Below, piece after piece: positions 56,801 through 64,000 of a stretch of 64,000 nt of DNA. The notes under the pieces are model-generated. The model was not told the origin of the DNA and did not search any database. It saw only the letters and a program-made list of their open reading frames with translations. Numbering within the stretch: position 1 is the stretch's first letter; the number at the start of each line of letters is the position of its first letter. The position numbers and the translations under genes were made by a program. The DNA comes from Sipunculus nudus (taxonomy: Eukaryota; Annelida; Sipuncula; Golfingiida; Sipunculidae), in assembly GCA_026874595.1 (NCBI GenBank), contig CM049316.1:50346695-50410694 (forward strand), in the 5' to 3' direction.

Positions 56801-59800
56801 AGCTAGACACGTCTGGTTTCCTTCATTTCCTTCCACATGACCAGCTTGACACGATAGATGTGCAAGTCAGGCCAAATCTCGCACCCTATCTGGTCAAACG
56901 AGAAAACACGAGATTTCACGGAAATGCTTATAACTCGGCGAGTTTTACAGCTAGACAGGTCTAGTTTTCGGCATTTTCTTTCACATGACCTGCTGGACAT
57001 GACAGAACTGAAGTCAGGCCGAATGTCGCACCGTATCTCGTCAAACGAGAAAACATGAGATTTCACGGCATTGGTTATAACTCGGCGAGTTTTACAGATA
57101 GACACGTCTGGTTTTCGGCATTTTGTTCCACTAGACGAGCTTGACACGACAGACATGCATGTCAGGCAAAATCTCGCACCGTATCCCGTCAAACGAGAAA
57201 ACACGAGATTTCACGGAACTGCCGCTAGACAGGTCTAGTTTCCGCCATTTCGTAACGTTTGGCCGTCTTGACATAATAAAACTGCTCGTCTTGCCAAATC
57301 TCGTACTATATCTCGTCAAGCGAGAAAAAAAAAACATGATTTCACGTAAATGCTGATAACACGGCGACTTTTGCAGCTAGACAGGTCTAGTTTCCGGCAT
57401 TTTGTAATATTTGACAAACCTGACATGACAAAACTGGAAATCTCGCCAAAGCTCGCACCATTTCCCGTCAAACGAGAAAACACGAGATTTCATGCAAATG
57501 CTTATAACTCAGCGGCTTTTATAGCTAGACAGGTCTAGTTTTCGGCATTTCATATCACTTGGCCAGTTTGACATGACAAACCTGAAAACGTCTCACTGCT
57601 TCTTGTCAAACGAGATTAACGGGATTTCATGAAAAAATTTTGAACTTGGTCCCTTTTACACTAGAAAGATATGCAGCTGTTAAAGGTCAGCATGCATAAA
57701 TAAACATATTATCCGTTTCTGCTACCCCCACAATGTTGCTCATTCATATGACTGTTTCTACATGCACTCCCGGTATCTGTCTGTATCATTTCCATTTCCG
57801 GCAAGCGCGTGACCTCTGGTCATCTTGTTTTTTTGTTTTTTTGTTTGTTTTTTTGTGTGTTTGTCTGCGCTCTCCTGGCCACAATTTTGCAGCAATCGAC
57901 ATGAACCTTACAGGGTTGATTGACAATCGAACACCCTGGAACCCTATTGTTTTTGGTCAACATTGCTTCAAGGTCAAGGGTCAAGGTCACGACAGGTGTG
58001 GTTAACGGTTTTTGCACTATAACTTCGCCATAAATAGGCTTATCCACTTCTGCAATAGCTCATTTTTTTCGTCATCACCTGGCCTTTCCTTTGATATGTA
58101 GCTTACTTAAATTTGCCGTTACCATGGTTACATTTTTTGGGCAAAAATCATGGAAATTGGAAATAAAACGACCATTTTTTTGTAACTTTGTCAGTTTTTA
58201 AGCTAGGCAGATCTAGTTTACGGCATTTTGTTTCACATGACCAGCTTGACACGACAGAACTAAAAGTCACGCCAAATCTCGCGCCATATCTCGTCAAACG
58301 AGAAAAAACGAGACTTCGCGGAAATGCTTATAACTCGGCGACTTTTACAGCTAGACATGTCTGGTTTTCGGCATTTCGTTCCACCAAACAAGCTTGACAC
58401 GACAGAGCTGCAATACAGGCCAAATCTCGCACCGTATCTCGTCAAACGAGAAAACACGAAATTTCACGGAAATGCTTATAACTCGGCCAGTTTTACAGCT
58501 AGACACGTGTGGTTTTCGGCATTTAGTTCCACTAGACCAGCTTGACACGACAGATATGCAAGTCTGGCAAAATCTCGCACCGTATCTCGTCAAACGAGAA
58601 AACACGAAATTTCACGGAAATGCTTATAACTCGGCCAGTTTTACAGCTAGACAGGTCTGGTTTCCGGCATTTCCTTCCACATGACCAGCTTGACACGATA
58701 GATGTGCAAGTCAGGCCAAATCTCGCACCCTATCTCGTCAAACGAGAAAACACGAGATTTCACGGAAATGCTTATAACTCGGCGAGTTTTACGGCTAGAC
58801 AGGTCTAGTTTTCGGCATTCATTAACATTTGGCCAACTTGACATAGTAAAACTGCGATACTTGGCGAAATCTCGCACTATATCTGGTCAAATGTGGAAAA
58901 ACGAGATTTCACAGAAATGCATATAAGTCGGCGACTTTCACGGCTAGACAGGTCTAGTTTTTGGCATTCATTAACATTTGGACGGCTTGACATGACAAAC
59001 CTGCAAGACTGGCCAAATCTCGCACCATATCTCGTCAAACGATAAAAAAGGAGATTTCACAGACATGCTAATAACTCGGCGACTTTTACAGCTAGACAGA
59101 TGTAGTTTTCGCCATTTCATAACATTTAGAGAGTTTGATATGACAAATCTAGAAGACTGGCCAAATCCTGCACCATATCTCGTCAAACGAGAAAACACGA
59201 GAGTACACGGAAATGCTTATAACTCGGCGACTTTTACAGCTAGACGGATCTAGTTTTCGCCATTTCGTAACGTTTGGCCGTCTTGACATAATAAAACTGC
59301 TCGTCTTGCCAAATCTCGTACTATATCTCGTCAAGCGAGAAAAAAAAAACATGATTTCACGTAAATGCTGATAACACGGCGACTTTTGCAGCTAGACAGG
59401 TCTAGTTTCCGGCATTTTGTAATATTTGACAAACCTGACATGACAAAACTGGAAATCTCGCCAAAGCTCGCACCATTTCCCGTCAAACGAGAAAACACGA
59501 GATTTCATGCAAATGCTAATAACTCAGCGGCTTTTATAGCTAGACAGGTCTAGTTTTCGGCATTTCATATCATTTGGCCAGCCTGACATGACAAACCTGA
59601 AAACGTCTCACTGCCTCTTGTCAAACGAGATTAACGGGATTTCATGAAAAAAATTTGAACTTGGTCCCTTTTACACTAGAAAGATATGCAGCTGTTAAAG
59701 GTCAGCATGCATAAATAAACATATTATCCGTTTCTGCTGCCCCGACAATGTTGCTCATTCATATGACTGTTTCTACATGCACTCTCTGTCTATCTGTCTG

Positions 59801-62800
59801 TATCATTTCCATTTCCGGCAAGCGCGTGACCTCTGGTCATCTTGTTTTTTTGTTTTTTTGTTTTTTTGTTTGTTTTTTTGTGTGTTTGTCTGCGCTCTCC
59901 TGGCCACAATTTTGCAGCAATCGACATGAACCTTACAGGGTTGATTGACAATCGAACACCCTGGAACCCTATTGTTTTTGGTCAACATTGCTTCAAGGTC
60001 AAGGGTCAAGGTCACGACAGGTGTGGTTAACGGTTTTTGCACTATAACTTCGCCATAAATAGGCTTATCCACTTCTGCAATAGCTCATTTTTTTCGTCAT
60101 CACCTGGCCTTTCCTTTGATATGTAGCTTACTTAAATTTGCCGTTACCATGGTTACATTTTTTGGGCAAAAATCATGGAAATTGGAAATAAAACGACCAT
60201 TTTTTTGTAACTTTGTCAGTTTTTAAGCTAGGCAGATCTAGTTTACGGCATTTTGTTTCACATGACCAGCTTGACACGACAAAAAAGTCACGCCAAATCT
60301 CGCGCCATATCTCGTCAAACGAGAAAAAACGAGACTTCGCGGAAATGCTTATAACTCGGCGACTTTTACAGCTAGACAGGTCTGGTTTTCGGCATTTCGT
60401 TCCACCAAACAAGCTTGACACGACAGAGCTGCAATACAGGCCAAATCTCGCACCGTATCTCGTCAAACGAGAAAACACGAAATTTCACGGAAATGCTTAT
60501 AACTCGGCCAGTTTTACAGCTAGACACGTGTGGTTTTCGGCATTTAGTTCCACTAGACCAGCTTGACACGACAGATATGCAAGTCTGGCAAAATCTCGCA
60601 CCGTATCTCGTCAAACGAGAAAACACGAAATTTCACGGAAATGCTTATAACTCGGCCAGTTTTACAGCTAGACAGGTCTGGTTTCCGGCATTTCCTTCCA
60701 CATGACCAGCTTGACACGATAGATGTGCAAGTCAGGCCAAATCTCGCACCCTATCTCGTCAAACGAGAAAACACGAGATTTCACGGAAATGCTTATAACT
60801 CGGCGAGTTTTACGGCTAGACAGGTCTAGTTTTCGGCATTCATTAACATTTGGCCAACTTGACATAGTAAAACTGCGATACTTGGCGAAATCTCGCACTA
60901 TATCTGGTCAAATGTGGAAAAACGAGATTTCACAGAAATGCATATAAGTCGGCGACTTTCACGGCTAGACAGGTCTAGTTTTTGGCATTCATTAACATTT
61001 GGACGGCTTGACATGACAAACCTGCAAGACTGGCCAAATCTCGCACCATATCTCGTCAAACGAAAAAAAAGGAGATTTCACAGACATGCTAATAACTCGG
61101 CGACTTTTACAGCTAGACAGATGTAGTTTTCGCCATTTCATAACATTTAGAGAGTTTGATATGACAAATCTAAAAGACTGGCCAAATCCTGCACCATATC
61201 TCGTCAAACGAGAAAACACGAGAGTACACGGAAATGCTTATAACTCGGCGACTTTTACAGCTAGACGGATCTAGTTTTCGCCATTTCGTAACGTTTGGCC
61301 GTCTTGACATAATAAAACTGCTCGTCTTGCCAAATCTCGTACTATATCTCGTCAAGCGAGAAAAAAAACATGATTTCACGTAAATGCTGATAACACGGCG
61401 ACTTTTGCAGCTAGACAGGTCTAGTTTCCGGCATTTTGTAATATTTGACAAACCTGACATGACAAAACTGGAAATCTCGCCAAAGCTCGCACCATTTCCC
61501 GTCAAACGAGAAAACACGAGATTTCATGCAAATGCTAATAACTCAGCGGCTTTTATAGCTAGACAGGTCTAGTTTTCGGCATTTCATATCATTTGGCCAG
61601 CCTGACATGACAAACCTGAAAACGTCTCACTGCTTCTTGTCAAACGAGATTAACGGGATTTCATGAAAAAAATTTGAACTTGGTCCCTTTTACACTAGAA
61701 AGATATGCAGCTGTTAAAGGTCAGCATGCATAAATAAACATATTATCCGTTTCTGCTGCCCCGACAATGTTGCTCATTCATATGACTGTTTCTACATGCA
61801 CTCTCTGTCTATCTGTCTGTATCATTTCCATTTCCGGCAAGCGCGTGACCTCTGGTCATCTTGTTTTTTTGTTTTTTTTGTTTTTTTGTTTGTTTTTTTG
61901 TGTGTTTGTCTGCGCTCTCCTGGCCACAATTTTGCAGCAATCGACATGAACCTTACAGGGTTGATTGACAATCGAACACCCTGGAACCCTATTGTTTTTG
62001 GTCAACATTGCTTCAAGGTCAAGGGTCAAGGTCACGACAGGTGTGGTTAACGGTTTTTGCACTATAACTTCGCCATAAATAGGCTTATCCACTTCTGCAA
62101 TAGCTCATTTTTTTCGTCATCACCTGGCCTTTCCTTTGATATGTAGCTTACTTAAATTTGCCGTTACCATGGTTACATTTTTTGGGCAAAAATCATGGAA
62201 ATTGGAAATAAAACGACCATTTTTTTGTAACTTTGTCAGTTTTTAAGCTAGGCAGATCTAGTTTACGGCATTTTGTTTCACATGACCAGCTTGACACGAC
62301 AGAACTAAAAGTCACGCCAAATCTCGCGCCATATCTCGTCAAACGAGAAAAAACGAGACTTCGCGGAAATGCTTATAACTCGGCGACTTTTACAGCTAGA
62401 CAGGTCTGGTTTTCGGCATTTCGTTCCACCAAACAAGCTTGACACGACAGAGCTGCAATACAGGCCAAATCTCGCACCGTATCTCGTCAAACGAGAAAAC
62501 ACGAAATTTCACGGAAATGCTTATAACTCGGCCAGTTTTACAGCTAGACACGTGTGGTTTTCGGCATTTAGTTCCACTAGACCAGCTTGACACGACAGAT
62601 ATGCAAGTCTGGCAAAATCTCGCACCGTATCTCGTCAAACGAGAAAACACGACATTTCACGGAAATGCTTATAACTCGGCCAGTTTTACAGCTAGACAGG
62701 TCTGGTTTCCGGCATTTCCTTCCACATGACCAGCTTGACACGATAGATGTGCAAGTCAGGCCAAATCTCGCACCCTATCTCGTCAAACGAGAAAACACGA

Positions 62801-64000
62801 GATTTCACGGAAATGCTTATAACTCGGCGAGTTTTACGGCTAGACAGGTCTAGTTTTCGGCATTCATTAACATTTGGCCAACTTGACATAGTAAAACTGC
62901 GATACTTGGCGAAATCTCGCACTATATCTGGTCAAATGTGGAAAAACGAGATTTCACAGAAATGCATATAAGTCGGCGACTTTCACGGCTAGACAGGTCT
63001 AGTTTTTGGCATTCATTAACATTTGGACGGCTTGACATGACAAACCTGCAAGACTGGCCAAATCTCGCACCATATCTCGTCAAACGATAAAAAAGGAGAT
63101 TTCACAGACATGCTAATAACTCGGCGACTTTTACAGCTAGACAGATGTAGTTTTCGCCATTTCATAACATTTAGAGAGTTTGATATGACAAATCTAGAAG
63201 ACTGGCCAAATCCTGCACCATATCTCGTCAAACGAGAAAACACGAGAGTACACGGAAATGCTTATAACTCGGCGACTTTTACAGCTAGACGGATCTAGTT
63301 TTCGCCATTTCGTAACGTTTGGCCGTCTTGACATAATAAAACTGCTCGTCTTGCCAAATCTCGTACTATATCTCGTCAAGCGAGAAAAAAAAAACATGAT
63401 TTCACGTAAATGCTGATAACACGGCGACTTTTGCAGCTAGACAGGTCTAGTTTCCGGCATTTTGTAATATTTGACAAACCTGACATGACAAAACTGGAAA
63501 TCTCGCCAAAGCTCGCACCATTTCCCGTCAAACGAGAAAACACGAGATTTCATGCAAATGCTAATAACTCAGCGGCTTTTATAGCTAGACAGGTCTAGTT
63601 TTCGGCATTTCATATCATTTGGCCAGCCTGACATGACAAACCTGAAAACGTCTCACTGCTTCTTGTCAAACGAGATTAACGGGATTTCATGAAAAAAATT
63701 TGAACTTGGTCCCTTTTACACTAGAAAGATATGCAGCTGTTAAAGGTCAGCATGCATAAATAAACATATTATCCGTTTCTGCTGCCCCGACAATGTTGCT
63801 CATTCATATGACTGTTTCTACATGCACTCTCTGTCTATCTGTCTGTATCATTTCCATTTCCGGCAAGCGCGTGACCTCTGGTCATCTTGTTTTTTTGTTT
63901 TTTTGTTTTTTTGTTTGTTTTTTTGTGTGTTTGTCTGCGCTCTCCTGGCCACAATTTTTCAGCAATCGACATGAACCTTACAGGTTTGATTGACAATCGA
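53845..64000. repeat. ~2.02-kb higher-order satellite repeat, five and a bit units, open at the window edge
   Basis: The unit anchor GCACTC(TCTGTCTATC)TGTCTG lies at 53,845, 55,862, 57,764, 59,779, 61,798 and 63,824, giving lengths 2,017, 1,902, 2,015, 2,019 and 2,026. Each unit has a GTGACC hairpin end, a variable T/G tract, a ~0.35-kb module with AGGTCA cluster and GTTACCATGGTTAC, then about ten monomers of 147-150 bp (in 61.8-63.8 kb the TAAC/TAAG anchors are 62,376, 62,523, 62,671, 62,819, 62,969, 63,117, 63,264, 63,417 and 63,566). Monomers differ within a unit but are nearly identical between units. The second unit (55,862-57,764) has a hairpin insertion and a different monomer set. Confidence 0.92.
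61861..61906. repeat. Variable (T7G)n/GTTT tract inside each higher-order unit
   Basis: Runs of seven or eight T separated by single G, then GTGTGTTTG. The tract length differs between units (compare from about 26,266, 28,209, 53,909, 57,827, 59,844 and 63,889), as expected for slippage. It sits where other modules have GTCT/GTTT microsatellite. Confidence 0.85.

Overview
The window is eukaryotic, AT-rich and dominated by repeats. I see no host protein-coding gene, no rRNA and no tRNA. The only long reading frame belongs to a rolling-circle DNA transposon of the Helentron type (a Helitron with an OTU protease and a C-terminal APE-like nuclease). That, together with the style of the surrounding repeats (GTCT/GTTT microsatellites, nucleosome-length satellites nested in small interspersed elements), suggests a marine invertebrate genome, perhaps a bivalve mollusc. 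The species call is inference and weak.

Layout. (1) 1-3,018 is a low-repeat flank plus the start of a repeat cluster; it recurs almost base for base at 17,791-20,804. (2) 2,040-15,690 is a mosaic of interspersed modules with hairpins, GTCT tracts, AGGTCA clusters, CCATGG palindromes and CTCF-like boxes, mixed with a ~148-bp satellite. (3) 15,930-17,850 is a separate ~365-bp tandem array. (4) 17,791-24,900 is the second, rearranged copy of block 1-2. (5) 24,900-31,270 is mostly 148-bp satellite, degrading to the right. (6) 31,475-42,375 holds the Helentron on the minus strand, with 3' tandem copies of its tail and a remnant of a second, related element. (7) 42,400-51,780 is AT-rich and non-coding: pogo-like elements, a degenerate ~450-bp tandem family and C-rich minisatellites. 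(8) 51,786-64,000 is satellite again, organised from about 53.8 kb into a ~2.02-kb higher-order repeat that runs off the right edge.

How the parts relate. The Helentron protein keeps all its catalytic motifs (HUH and Y-x3-Y of Rep, Walker A/B of a PIF1-type helicase, OTU triad, nuclease N/E/D-N/D-H) but has one in-frame stop inside a 23-residue N-terminal repeat. The small modules look like non-autonomous Helentron relatives, because they pair a GCTTGCCGGAA hairpin with a TTCCGGCAAGC...CTAG end. The window does not show that this particular autonomous copy mobilises them. The 148-bp satellite seems to have grown out of tandem monomers inside those modules: short diverged seeds, intermediate arrays and a homogenised higher-order array are all visible here. 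The modules carry motif matches to nuclear-receptor, CTCF and RFX sites, so this DNA could carry regulatory and architectural sites if those proteins bind it.
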